A model generated the notes under the pieces. It saw only the letters and a program-made list of their open reading frames with translations, had not been told where the DNA came from and made no database searches. From Capronia americana (lineage: Eukaryota > Ascomycota > Eurotiomycetes > Chaetothyriales > Herpotrichiellaceae): a DNA stretch of 64,000 bases. The stretch is from the NCBI GenBank assembly GCA_016110215.1, contig JADWQD010000008.1:496001-560000 (forward strand), written 5' to 3'. The position numbers and the translations under genes were made by a program. This document shows, piece by piece, positions 11,844-22,429 of the stretch. Numbering within the stretch: position 1 is the first letter of the stretch; each line of letters starts with the position of its first letter.

Positions 11844-11978
11844 AACCAACCGAGAAAGATAGACAATGGGAGGAGGGGAGGTTGTATGACGATTGAACTA
11901 CACTAGGTTGTCTCGAACTAATATCTCCAAAGTCGAGCGAGGCTCAGTAATCGACCACGCATGTGGCGTTCGTTTCGT

Positions 11979-13031
11979 TTAGATCGGGTTTTCCAGACTG
12001 GCTTTGTAGTCCTGGACAATGTCGTCAAACGAGACATCTCGCTGGAACCCCAGTCCGAGGGCCTTGGTGTTGTCGTATTCCGTTGGCCACGAGTAGAGAA
12101 TCGGCTTCAGCTTTGGGTCTGCCTGCTCTCGCAGAAATGCCAGTTTATCCTCCCCTCCAACGCGGGCCAAAGAATCCATCATGTCTTGGATTGAGACCCC
12201 GATCCCGGGATGGTTGACCGCGCGATCGTATGCCGGAAGTACCAGATCCAGTTGCAGAGTCAGGGAGAATTCGAGGTTCTGCACCAAGACGCGCGGCGAA
12301 CATAGCCAATGGCGGAACGATCGGTCTTCGACCGGGATCACGCATTCTTGATCGTTCATGGGCTCTCGGATGATGCCTGACAGAAAGGACGATGCCGCCG
12401 CCGTCGGCTTGCCCGGCCTCACCGACACGGTCGGGAAGCGCAGGATAAGGCCGTCCACGAACCTGCGGCGCGTGTAGTCGTTGATCAGATATTCGCACAT
12501 CATCTTCTCCGCTCCGTACGAAGACTCGGGCGTGGGTCTCGTGCTTTCGCGGATCGGTTGAGACACTGCTCCTCCGTAAATGGCCCCGCTCGACGCATAG
12601 ATGACTCTGACACCGGGGCAGCTTTTGCGCAGCGTCTCGAGTAGCGTTTTTGTTGCGTCAAAGTTGACTTTTATGCCTAGCCATCAGGGATTAGCAGAGT
12701 GTCGAAGATGCCCAGATGTCTTTCTGGGGCGGGTGCCGAAAGGCGCGGTCATACCCAGATCAAAATTGAATTCGGCACCAGAAGACATGATGCCATGGAA
12801 GATAAAAACCGCATCCAGAGCCGGGTCTACCACTTTGCTGGCCTCGGTCGACAGGTCGGCAACAATCGCTTTCGCATTGCCCGGCCACTTGACATTTCTG
12901 GGAATAGGAGGTTCAACGACATCGGTCAGAACAACCGAGTACTCGCCATCCTTGTGGTTCAGAAGTCGATGTGCAAGAAGCTGGCCGATAAATCCAGCCG
13001 CTCCAGTGATCAGGATGCGCATTTTCGTCAT
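11979..13031 (-). CDS. NAD-dependent epimerase/dehydratase, DenD-like (D-erythronate dehydrogenase type)
   Basis: Extended short-chain dehydrogenase. Two exons (13031-12755 and 12676-11979) join to 324 residues. The NAD-binding motif GAAGFIG is at residues 10-16. The catalytic YxxxK is Y146-GAE-K150, with the preceding Ser in YASSGAIYGG. The segment LRFPTVSVRPGKP, followed by AASSFLSGIIREP and a later HWLCSPR, is characteristic of the DenD group, which oxidises the C2 hydroxyl of D-erythronate in bacterial acid-sugar catabolism. The assignment to this group is from motif recall, and the fungal substrate may be another aldonate. Two starts are possible, MTK at 13031 or MRI at 13022. The gene is tail to tail with the class II aldolase. 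Confidence 0.85.
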
Positions 13032-14053
13032 GTCAAGACTGACGGAGAGAAGAATTTGGTATTAACAGCACTCAGGCGATGGGGCACCCTTTGCGAGATG
13101 GAACTGGAAGATAGTCCGAGGAGACTGGTCCTCAATGCCCTCCTCCACTTATTCAGTGTCTCAGAGTGCAAAGCTACAACCTCATCATGAAGATGAAGAG
13201 ACATTGACGTCTTGTTGTACGCTCCATCGTCGACAGTTCCGATGTGCGTCTCGGTGGTCCGGTGCAACTTCGACCCGGCACCGCGCCCCGGGCTTCAGCA
13301 CCTCGCGTTAGCCCCGGCGCCGCGTTCTCTCAACCCGAGATCAAACCTAAGGAGAGTCACGCCGTGAAAGAAGGGGTGTACGGTCCGATCTTCCAGACAT
13401 CACCCTCTAGACACCTGCCCGGTGGAGCTAGGAGAGCGTAGAGGTGAGCCTGGTTAAAGGGGTACGAAGAGTCATCTACACCGGAACGTATGCGGATAAA
13501 GCCTTTTCGACACCCGTTTCGTACAACACCACATTCGGCTAATTTCGAGAGTACCTACATTCATTTAGTCCCCATTACATAAGAACAAGTACAGTGAACT
13601 GCTGAAGGCCAGAGGGCCAGGCAAGGTTACGGAGTGCGCGCGCACACAGCAACCTGGACCACCAGCTATTTGCAGCATTGCAACCACTTGCATATTTAAA
13701 GGCACGGATCGGGTGAGGCCAGGTCATTGGGACGTGATATCGTAATAATATGATCAATGCTTCGACCATGATTCACCTCGCAGGCAGGATGGCCCTCCGG
13801 ACAGACATCTCAAAAAGCCTGAGGAATAGGCAGGGGGTTTGATTCCGTCGACAAACTACTACTGGGAAGTATCTAGGAATTAATACCTGGGAATTATCTG
13901 AGCATTACGGTATTTAGTGCGTGCGACGCGGCGCGGCAAGCCACTGAGATTCAGTATCGTAAGAGGGATGGAATTCACCGACTAGCTCGTACGACTTCCG
14001 GGTTGATGCGTGCAGAGTCATGTCGTTCAAAGATGGCAGCGTCTCGTCTCATT
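13032..14053. other. Intergenic region between DenD-like gene and ferroxidase
   Basis: About 1.0 kb containing the DenD-like promoter and the ferroxidase 3' flank. Short open frames only. No RNA gene, repeat or mobile element is recognised. Confidence 0.45.
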
Positions 14054-16221
14054 TCATCCCGCTCTCGATATCTCCTCGCCCTGCCCCGCCGTTCCGCCAT
14101 TGGCGGGCCCCGAAACGCCACTCGACCCCGTATTCGCCCTGCTCACGACGCCTCTCTCCTTTGCGATGGCCGCAATCTTCCTCTTCTCCCTGTCGGCCTC
14201 GATCGTGCCCATTTCGCCGAGTCCGTACCAGATCACGGTCGCCACACCCAGCAATCCCGCAAGGATGCTGAATGTCATGGCTACGATTCCCTTCGTCTCG
14301 AACCCATCTGGCAATGGGCCCGGGGGGAAGTTCGCATCGGTAAGGTCGTAAAAATCCTCCGTGTTGCCGGCGGCATTGCCAGCGGTTGGCATGGGCGGGT
14401 CAATGGCTGCGCAAGCGGCGAGGTGGTCGGCCGGGATACGGCCAGCGAGAGTTTGTTGGAGGGCGAGAGGTTGCTGTGTCCAAGTCAGCATAGGCCAGGT
14501 ATAGATGGTAATGTGGAGAAAGTTTAAAGACATATGAGCAAGCACGGGCAGGTTAGGGGTTTGGCAACATACCTCCACAAAAGTCATAACGAGTCCCGAA
14601 TCAACGTGCCACTCGATATGGCAATGGAACAACCACACTCCCGGGTTATCGCTCTTGAACCTCATCACTATATGTCCGTTTGGCCTGACCAAGAGTGTGT
14701 CTCTCCTCATGGGCCTACGAGGAAGTACCACCGACCCATTCATCACCGCATTGGCATTGTAATCGCCAGACTCCTCCTCCCCGCGTACAACGGCTTGAAA
14801 GGCGTGGCCGTGAAGATGGAAGGGGTGCTTGCCGGGGTCATGATTGTTCAACACGATCTCAATGACTTGCTGTTCGCCCAAAATGTGGACGTTTGTATTA
14901 ACGCCGTAGACGATCGGATCCACAGCAAGGTCTCCGGTCGAGAGGGCTGTGTACAGGGTCGGTACTTTCGGGCGGACGTAGGTGATGCCACTGAAGAAGG
15001 CGTAGTTCTAAATGGCGAGTCAGCGAAACGGCCACCTGTGCCCGAGATACTCACAGCTCCGTCACCGAGGTTATCCATGAGTACGTCAAGCTGAACGACC
15101 AAGTCTGGGTCCTCCAGAAGCTCCTCGCCATCCGTTGGCACGAGTGTCATATCATCAAATGGATCAAACTCGTCAATGAACTGAGGAGTTGGCATCGGCT
15201 TTTCGGCATCGTAGACTAAAAAGCTCGAAACATTCGGATTCAGCCCGTTGGGGATGACATCGAACAGGTCCTGATCCATGGATCCTACAATGGCGAAGTT
15301 CTCTGTCGTGTCATTCCTAGTCGTGAGTAGAATGCCGTATCGTTGCGCAGCTGTGAGGTAAATCTGGCTGGCTTCGGCGGGCTCATGATAGACGCCGTCG
15401 ACTTCGATGATGCGGAAAGTGTGGCCCTCGATCCAGAAGTACTGTGCCGCAAAGGCGGCCATGTTGATGATGCGGATGAAGTACGTCCTGCCCGGTTGGA
15501 CCGGGATCTGGAGGTTCTGTGTGTCGTTCATGAGTGCCGATTGTGGTACTGAGCAAGCAGTTAGCGTCGCTGGAAATGCGTTTCACATGCTATCGTCGCC
15601 TCACCTGGTTCTGCGCCCGTAGGATTGGTCACGCTCATGAACTTCTTGATCAGAAAGTGCATCTGATCATGGTACCAGTCCGAGAGCGTCAACACGAGCT
15701 CCTCGTCGTAGAGGTCGGCATATGGGTTCTCCGGATCGTGAATAATTAGTGGACCTCTCATGCCGTCTGGATACTGGCCCTCGACGTGTGAATGATACCA
15801 GTACGTGCCCGGTTGGGTGATCTGGTCCCAAGTCAGTCACTGAAGGAATGCACCAGTTTGTCTTCTGTCATACGTTGAAGTCATATGTGAAAGTGGCTCC
15901 CGGAGGCACAGGGCACTGGGTGCCGCTGCCCACACCGTCCATATGGTTCGTGCCATTCATGAACATTCCATGGAAATGGATCGAGGTAGACTGGTTACCG
16001 AGATCATTCTTCAAATTGACAATGACTCGATCGCCCACATCGGCCTCGATGCGAGGAAGAGGCCATTGGCCGTTGATGCCAATGGTAGTTCTTTCAAACT
16101 GTCCATCTGGGTTTGCAGTCAACCACCCGGCTGTAAAATTGTACACACGCGTCGCTGCGGAAGCAAAAGAGAAGAGGAAGGCTGCACATAAGACCAGGAA
16201 GTAGGACAGTGAGAAAGCCAT
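14054..16221 (-). CDS. fet3: Fet3-type multicopper ferroxidase, membrane anchored
   Basis: Oxidises Fe(II) to Fe(III) at the cell surface so that the Ftr1 permease can import it. Five exons (16221-15874, 15821-15605, 15548-15055, 15007-14573, 14473-14054) join to 637 residues. The ATG at 16221 opens a signal peptide (MAFSLSYFLVLCAAFLFSFASA). The frame continues upstream only to a GTG. Copper ligands of the three cupredoxin domains are seen as HFHG, WYHSHVEGQ, HPFHLHGHAF and HCHIEWH. Near the C-terminus a transmembrane helix (KGIVAMTFSILAGLLGVATV and beyond) is followed by a basic tail, which separates Fet3 proteins from secreted laccases. The gene diverges from Ftr1 across a promoter rich in GATA sites. 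Confidence 0.92.
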
Positions 16222-16304
16222 TGCTCCGCCCTTCTCGTTAGGAGATGTAACAGACACAGACGAGACGTGCTCGGTGGATGAGAGGAGGAATATCGATTAT
16301 CAAG

Positions 16305-16313
16305 ATCAGATAA
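16305..16313 (+). promoter_or_regulatory. SreA-type GATA site 1
   Basis: ATCAGATAA, an exact match to ATCWGATAA, 84 bp upstream of the Fet3 start codon. Confidence 0.6.
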
Positions 16314-16918
16314 GATCTTTCGACCGAAAGGTGATTCAGTGCATCCTGCCCAGAAAAAGCAAAGCTCCGGCGAAAATCCTCGTGATTGATCGATGCGGTG
16401 CAGCAGCCGCCTCCGATGCTCCTCCGATGTGAGAGATCAGGTGCTCGATATGATAAGATGATCAGGCAACTTGCCACATCAGGAGAAACACTGCGGCGAG
16501 CCAAGACCGTCGGCTGGGAACCATGTTGTGTTGTAATAAGGCTAGGCCTGCGGGTTGTACGTTTGGTGGGAGGAGAAGCATGCAGTTCGTGAGCGGTTAC
16601 CAAATTCTTTGAGTCTAGAAGGTGGGAGCCACACGGGTCGGGAAGCTGACAGCAGAGCATACCCTCCTTGACACCGGGCTAGGCCCAACGCTGCATGAAG
16701 AGGAACCGACAGCCTGCCAAGGGGATGCTTGGCGGCCGCCAGCCTTGCTTGGCAGAAGCGTGATTATTGCCTGATCGTGGTCAGACACTGCTAGGAACTC
16801 TGACCGCGGCCTCGGGACACGGCACCAAGTCGGAGTTGGGGGTGGAAGCAGCGCCAAGGACGGTGGGCCACCGTGGTCTGAGGGAAGAAGACGAAAATCG
16901 ACTTCGGAGGATCGGATC

Positions 16919-16927
16919 TTATCAGAT
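16919..16927 (-). promoter_or_regulatory. SreA-type GATA site 2
   Basis: Reverse complement reads ATCTGATAA, an exact match to ATCWGATAA. It lies 6 bp from a CCAAT box at 16934-16938. Confidence 0.6.
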
Positions 16928-16933
16928 CAAAGG

Positions 16934-16938
16934 CCAAT
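16934..16938 (+). promoter_or_regulatory. CCAAT box 1
   Basis: CCAAT next to GATA site 2. The CCAAT-binding complex with HapX controls iron genes in related fungi; a HapX half-site was not established here. Confidence 0.4.
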
Positions 16939-16975
16939 GGGCGAAGAGGGCCCTCGCATGGTCGGCTCGTTTTTC

Positions 16976-16984
16976 TTATCTGAT
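16976..16984 (-). promoter_or_regulatory. SreA-type GATA site 3
   Basis: Reverse complement reads ATCAGATAA, an exact match to ATCWGATAA, 57 bp from site 2. Confidence 0.6.
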
Positions 16985-17378
16985 CAAAACTTGTCAGCGG
17001 TCGGTGGCAGCAGCGGAGCTCATTCACCCATTCCGTAACGGCTCTACTCTGCAGAGAATTTTCATTGCCCTTTGCTTGGCGTTAGCTGGACCTCGAACAT
17101 GTGAAGATCTAGCCCGATTTAAGCTTCTGAACAAGCGAGAACCAAGCATCCGCAATCCCTGTGTTTCTCTGTCTGGGCTTTCAGTACAAGCCTGGCCAGA
17201 GTGCACTCACTTTGAGACACATCTCAATTGATGCATGGCATGGAGTGCAGGCGGATGGAAGCACGCTTATGTGCAAAGCGCAAGAATCCCCTGGCAGGGG
17301 GCGCACCGAGGAGGGAATTTCGCCAAACCGGGCATCGGCCGACACGAGAGAGCTGTTGTGAGCGTCGCGAGTCGCCAA

Positions 17379-17383
17379 CCAAT
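17379..17383 (+). promoter_or_regulatory. CCAAT box 2
   Basis: CCAATCA context, a good match to the CBC core, about 470 bp upstream of the Ftr1 start. Confidence 0.4.
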
Positions 17384-17690
17384 CAAGAGGTGCGTCCCGC
17401 GCTAGGCACATGGCCGGGCGGGCGGGCTTCTCCAATGCCTGCTGGAAAACGGAGGGTACAGGGAGAAGACATGCTTGAGCATCCGTTATGGAACCTCGTG
17501 TCGGCGGATCTTGCTGAAGTGCGACATCGGCGACGGTGGCTTTCTGCAAGGTGCAAAGTCTGTGAGAGGATCCTAGCGTCAGCTGATCGCGGTCAGTCGA
17601 TCGTTGCTCTTGATGCTGTTTCCGCTGCATGGAGTGTTCCGTGCCAAGACTCTCCCACCACTTGATCTGATTTCCTGTCGAGAGGATATC

Positions 17691-17699
17691 TTATCTGAT
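17691..17699 (-). promoter_or_regulatory. SreA-type GATA site 4
   Basis: Reverse complement reads ATCAGATAA, an exact match to ATCWGATAA, about 155 bp upstream of the Ftr1 start. Confidence 0.6.
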
Positions 17700-17854
17700 C
17701 AATCTTCTCCCATCTCCAAACCCGCCCCTTCTTCTGCAGCTTCATTTCACCGATAACCTTGGGCAGAGGACTGCTCCCTTGGTACGCGGGAAGAGTGGAA
17801 GAAAGAATCTTCGTTCTTAGGTACTGACCCGGGAAGAACACCACATCCTTCAAG

Positions 17855-19011
17855 ATGCCTGAAGTATTCGCCGTCCCCGTCTTCTTCATTGTCTTCAGGG
17901 AGACATTGGAGACGACCATCGTGGTATCAGTCCTGCTCTCGTTTCTCAAACAACAACTTGGTCCGGACCGAGACAGAACGGTCTACAAGAAGCTGCGCAA
18001 CCAGGTAACTTGCCGCTGTCCTCCGTCAACAAGCTCCGTCACTTACCTTTTTCTTTCTTGCAGGTCTGGTACGGCGTCCTCGTCGGCTTCGTGATATGTC
18101 TGATTATAGGTTGCGGCATGATCGGGGCCTTCTATGGCATTGGCACAGATAGCTGGGGCAGCACAGAAGACATTTGGGAGGGTGTGTTCGCCCTAATCGC
18201 GTCAATCATCATCGCCCTTATGGGCGCTGCCCTCCTGCGCATCTCTAAGATGCAAGCCAAGTGGAAGGTCAAGCTCGCCAAGGCATTGGAGGCCAAGGAC
18301 AACAAACAAGCCAAATTCGGTAACCGCTTCAAGGCATGGGCCGAGAAATACGCCATGTTTCTTCTCCCGTTCATCACTGTGCTGAGGGAGGGCATCGAAG
18401 CCATTGTTTTCGTTGGTGGCGTGAGCCTTGGTGTACAGGCAAGCTCGATCCCGTTGCCAACGTTCTGCGGTCTGCTCGCGGGCTGTGCCGTTGGCTTCCT
18501 CATCTACAAGGGAGGCAACCAAGCTCCTCTGCAATTGTTCCTCATCGCAAGCACCTGCTTCCTCTACCTCGTGGCCGCCGGGCTGTTCTCACGCAGTATC
18601 TGGTACTTCGAGGCCGATGCTTGGAACAAGGCGACTGGTGGCGACGCAGCGGAGAACGGTTCTGGGCCTGGCTCGTACGACATCCGAAAGAGTGTGTGGC
18701 ATGTCAACTGTTGCAACCCTGTACTGAACGGCGGAGGTGGTTGGGGGATCTTCAATGCCCTCCTAGGGTGGCAGAACAGCGCTACCTATGGCAGTGTGAT
18801 CGGATACAATATTTTCTGGATTGTGACCATTATCGGATTCATCGTGATGCGGTTCCAGGAGAAGAAAGGACATCTACCCTTCATGAAGAAGAAAGCCGGT
18901 GATGCTGCCTTGGTTCACAGGAAGACAAGTGATGACGAGTCAAGCAGTGTCGGTCAGGCAGAAGAAAAGGTTTTGCCTGGCAAGAGCAAGGAGGTCGACA
19001 GCCATGCGTGA
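17855..19011 (+). CDS. ftr1: High-affinity iron permease Ftr1
   Basis: Plasma-membrane permease that takes Fe(III) handed over by the Fet3 ferroxidase. Two exons (17855-18004 and 18064-19011) join to 365 residues. The two iron-binding REXLE-type motifs are RETLE at residues 15-19 and REGIE at 158-162. About seven hydrophobic helices are visible, with a lysine- and acid-rich cytosolic tail after FQEKKGHLPF. The start at 17855 gives MPEVFAVPVFF, the usual beginning of this family with the first motif close to the N-terminus. Size and motif spacing match fungal Ftr1. The divergent partner is Fet3, which is normal for this system in ascomycetes. Confidence 0.95.
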
Positions 19012-20227
19012 GCGGTTCTTGTCATGTAGACGGCGTGTTGCCATCATGGCTAGCCGCACAGCAAGCAGCATGTCTAGGACAGTGGAAGCAGCACATCTAG
19101 GATAGTGGATTAGTTGCCAAAGGAAGGTTGCGGGGGGGTCAAATTGCTGGCGGTCGCGTCGCAGTGCGAGCTTGCTGATATCTCTGTTCGCGAGTATCGC
19201 TACTGCAGCCAGCGGGAGACTATCGCCACCTTGTTCTCGTTGAGAGCCATGATTTTCTTAATTGCAGAGAGAGAGAGAGAGGGAATTAAAAAAAATGTGT
19301 GTGAGCCAAAGTTGATGCTTCCCTTACCGAGAAGTGATGCTCATTTCACCTTCCCGCCGCACCAAAACAATTGGCTGCGTAACACGTGCCCGCTGATTGG
19401 CCGGAGAGGCTTGTCCTTTGTCACCTGACCGCATCCTCGATCATGTCAAAAGACGCAACGACGGCCTCAGTTGACTGATACTTTACCCAGGAGCTTCATC
19501 GTCTAGCTTGGCTGTTCATACGGAAACGGATGCTCAAAACTGTGCTGGCATTTTGCGTGTTATGTGAGCCACAATACACTGACTGCCCCTTTCCTTTCCG
19601 AGGATTTCGTCAACTTCCTCGTCTCGCACACCCGCTTCTCTCTTCTCCCCCATACAGAAAATACAAGTACGATTCACCATCCTGTCCCAACCATCAAAGT
19701 TGTAGCATAGATGCATGAAAAACAAAGACGAAAATTGCTTTTCCCCGTCCAGTCCATCTTCTGGTAGCTTGTCTCCTTCCTCTTCATACTACTTACTGTG
19801 GCTGCAAACCCGCCCACCCAACCGTTGCAGCCACGACGAGATCCGATCGTGTCATTGTCTGTTAACGATGATTCGATGTTAGGCGACACCGGGAATTCGT
19901 GCTCGAAGATCGGAGAAATCGAGGAAGCTCGACGGCGATGGTACCGAAAGGTAATGTCGAACGCAAGTTCTAAAGTTAGTAACACAGGGGTATAAGACAA
20001 TCCAGTATTGTTCGAAAGGCAGAAGCAAGGTGTTGTCATAAGGTGCAACAAAAAAGGGGGGTCTACGGGAGTTATTTTTGGACAGTTAGGGCCTGGCTGG
20101 TTAGTATTCCGGGCTTGATCGTCCGCTTGATCGTCGGGTTCCTCGTCAGAAGGGTCAAAGTCCGGGCTTTGCTGTTGCCAGGACCGACGGGCCTGTGAGA
20201 GCGGCCGGAAGTGGCGGAGACAATCGA
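19012..20227. other. Intergenic region between convergent genes
   Basis: About 1.2 kb of 3' flanks. It contains an AG dinucleotide run (19266-19281), a palindromic CACGTG at 19383-19388 and an inverted CCAAT (ATTGG) close to it. Such elements look promoter-like, but no convincing open frame follows. Confidence 0.4.
19266..19281. repeat. (AG)n microsatellite
   Basis: Perfect alternating AG run of about 16 nt in the region downstream of Ftr1. Confidence 0.8.
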
Positions 20228-22429
20228 TTACAAAGATCGTTGCCGTTTCGGGTCCGGGGTGTCCAAATCCAGGAACAGAAACTCGTCGGCGTCTTCAGCT
20301 TTTCGCTTCGCCTGCCGGGGTGTTAGGGGGGGACTGAGGTTGCCCGACGCGGGCATCTCGGCTGCTGATACGGACTGCGGCTTTTCTTGACCATGAAGCT
20401 CATCGATGCTCGCAGCCGAAGTGACGTCTTGAGATGGATCTTGAGCCGCGAGGTCCTGTGAAGTCGAGCTCTGGTCTCCCTTTGGGACATCCGTTGTGAC
20501 ATCTTGTTCGGGGGTTTTATCATCTTCATGCTGAACGGGGAAGAGCTCCTCGTCATCATAAGGTTCGTAACCAGAGTCTGGCTCAACAAAGCCATCTTCG
20601 GTTCGGAAGATGTCATCTCCCTGCTCGTTATTCTGGCCGCCACCGGCGCTCTCCGCGCCAGGGATGTCGGCACTTGGAGCTTGCAGAGATGCCTCAGCCA
20701 ATTCGCCTTCGACAGTGTGAGAACTGTTTGTTTCGTCTTCATGATCTTCATACGAGTGGCCAGCGTCCCCAGGCCCTTGCTGTAGCTTATCACCAGCACT
20801 TTCGGGAATTTGAACTTCGTCATACCCATACTCTTGCTCGCCGTCTTGTGGATAGTCTCCCTCATGAAGATCAAGCCGTTCAGATGCTTCAGTACCTGCA
20901 ACGGTTTCTGAAAGGTCCGCATCTGGAGGCGGAGTGTCCACTTCAGTCCCTGTTGCCCGAGTTGCGGCATCATTCTGTGTTTGATCTTCCAAATTCAGGG
21001 CATCTGGATTCTCATTATTCTCAGCATTATCCGTAGGCTCTCCGACAGCGGGGGGTTCTGGATCGGCCGATGAATGACTGCCCTCCTGTGCCTCCTGTTG
21101 ATCCGGTGCGGCTGTGTCTTCGCCTTCCAATTCCGGGCTGTCCAGATGATCTGCAGCGATCTCGGCGTACGTCTTGCCTTCCCCACTCACAGATGCGAGA
21201 TACGCGTATTGAGATGCTAAACTGACTCTGCTGCTCAGATGGCAATACAGAGGCTGGGCCACTTGACCTTCGTCATTGCGGCAAAGGCGAAGGTAAACAT
21301 CAATAATCTGGGCTAGGGTGATTTGAGCAGCATATTTCGAGTCTTCACAAATGTGGAGACCGAGCCCGGGCACGTCGAGCACAAGCTCATCGTGGTGATC
21401 CAATGTCCCGGCAAGGATATCACGACATGCTGCGAGGAGTTTGTCCAACGGCCCGAAGGCCAACGAGGAGTCAGACAAAAAATAGACGCTTGAAGCATCT
21501 CCCAGCATAGGCGGAAAGAGCGACATTTCTTCGTCCAGGTAGTAAAGGGTCACAGGGTGCATGGTCTTGGGAATATTGACGTCCCCATTGCTCTTAGCCG
21601 ACTCCTCATGTTGCTGCTGTCCCGGTTTTTCGACATCAGCTGGAACTAGTGAGTCCTCTGCTTCAGTTGTTACTTGAGGCTGCTGTAGCTCATCGAGGCC
21701 ATCTTGGTGTTCGGTTTGCTGGTCAGCAGCGGGTTCAACTTGCTCAGGCTCTTCTGGATTCTGGAGAGGAGCGTCGTACGGTTGGTGGGGTTGTTCTTCG
21801 CGAGTTTCTGCCAGGTATTCTCCGGGATCGTTCAGTGATTGGTCCTGGTCAAGGTTCTCGGCTAGTTGATCTCCGGTAACGATGCTTCCACTGACTGGGA
21901 GGTTCTCTGATTCATTAGTAGGGAAGTTGTGCTGCTCCGTTGGTTCGGGTTGGTGGTCAAGGTCTTCTAGGACGACCTCAGCGGCAACCTCCAGATAGCC
22001 TTGCGCCGCCTGATTGCTATTGTACTCAACTATCCCGTCATTCTGCGGAGGTCCTAGTGTATCTTCATCTTCATCTTCGTACAATATATCCTCATCTTCA
22101 TCACGTTGCGCCTCTTCAATCGAGCCATCCATGTTGTAGTCGGTGTCCTGCTGTTCAGGCGGGTCTTGTCTCGAGTCATCAAACATATCATCATCGGGAA
22201 GAGCCTCGTCAAACTCGTCCTGCATGACGTCGGAGACCGCATCAGCAGGGATTGCAGTGTCATCGACCATCTCATCATGCACGGAGCCAATCACAGAAGG
22301 TTCACGGACGGATTCAAGTTCGATATCGATATCGTCGACTTGCCGAAACGGCGAAGAGGCTACGTCCATCTTGTCATCGAGGTGCGACGCGTCCATGTCT
22401 GGAATTGCGAAGGAGGGAATTGCCGTCAT
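20228..22429 (-). CDS. Acidic conserved-looking protein of unknown function
   Basis: Single-exon protein of 733 residues that I do not recognise. The N-terminal ~290 residues and the region from about 430 to 700 are rich in Asp, Glu, Gln, Pro and Ser and look disordered. Between them, about residues 290-425, is a compact stretch with normal hydrophobic composition (PVTLYYLDEEMSLFPP, LDKLLAACRDILAG, ELVLDVPGLGLHICED, QIIDVYLRLCR) that is probably the folded domain. The C-terminus has two basic clusters (RQAKRKAED and PKRQRSL) that could be nuclear-localisation signals, flanking FLFLDLDTP. The length of the open frame on one strand and its consistent composition argue for a real gene. A nuclear role is inference only. 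Confidence 0.75.
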   Translation of the reverse strand: MTAIPSFAIPDMDASHLDDKMDVASSPFRQVDDIDIELESVREPSVIGSVHDEMVDDTAIPADAVSDVMQDEFDEALPDDDMFDDSRQDPPEQQDTDYNMDGSIEEAQRDEDEDILYEDEDEDTLGPPQNDGIVEYNSNQAAQGYLEVAAEVVLEDLDHQPEPTEQHNFPTNESENLPVSGSIVTGDQLAENLDQDQSLNDPGEYLAETREEQPHQPYDAPLQNPEEPEQVEPAADQQTEHQDGLDELQQPQVTTEAEDSLVPADVEKPGQQQHEESAKSNGDVNIPKTMHPVTLYYLDEEMSLFPPMLGDASSVYFLSDSSLAFGPLDKLLAACRDILAGTLDHHDELVLDVPGLGLHICEDSKYAAQITLAQIIDVYLRLCRNDEGQVAQPLYCHLSSRVSLASQYAYLASVSGEGKTYAEIAADHLDSPELEGEDTAAPDQQEAQEGSHSSADPEPPAVGEPTDNAENNENPDALNLEDQTQNDAATRATGTEVDTPPPDADLSETVAGTEASERLDLHEGDYPQDGEQEYGYDEVQIPESAGDKLQQGPGDAGHSYEDHEDETNSSHTVEGELAEASLQAPSADIPGAESAGGGQNNEQGDDIFRTEDGFVEPDSGYEPYDDEELFPVQHEDDKTPEQDVTTDVPKGDQSSTSQDLAAQDPSQDVTSAASIDELHGQEKPQSVSAAEMPASGNLSPPLTPRQAKRKAEDADEFLFLDLDTPDPKRQRSL

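Larger units (their letters stand above)
16222..17854. promoter_or_regulatory. Divergent Fet3/Ftr1 promoter region
   Basis: A 1.63 kb non-coding region between the ferroxidase and the permease. It contains four exact matches to ATCWGATAA, the site bound by SreA/Urbs1-type GATA repressors in iron-replete fungi, and two CCAAT boxes for the CBC/HapX complex. The sites are spread over the interval, one close to Fet3 and one close to Ftr1. This is the expected layout for co-repression by iron, inferred from sequence only. Confidence 0.75.

Noticed and set aside
16222..16257. Upstream extension of the Fet3 frame to 16257
   Set aside because: The codon there is GTG; the ATG at 16221 starts a clean signal peptide.
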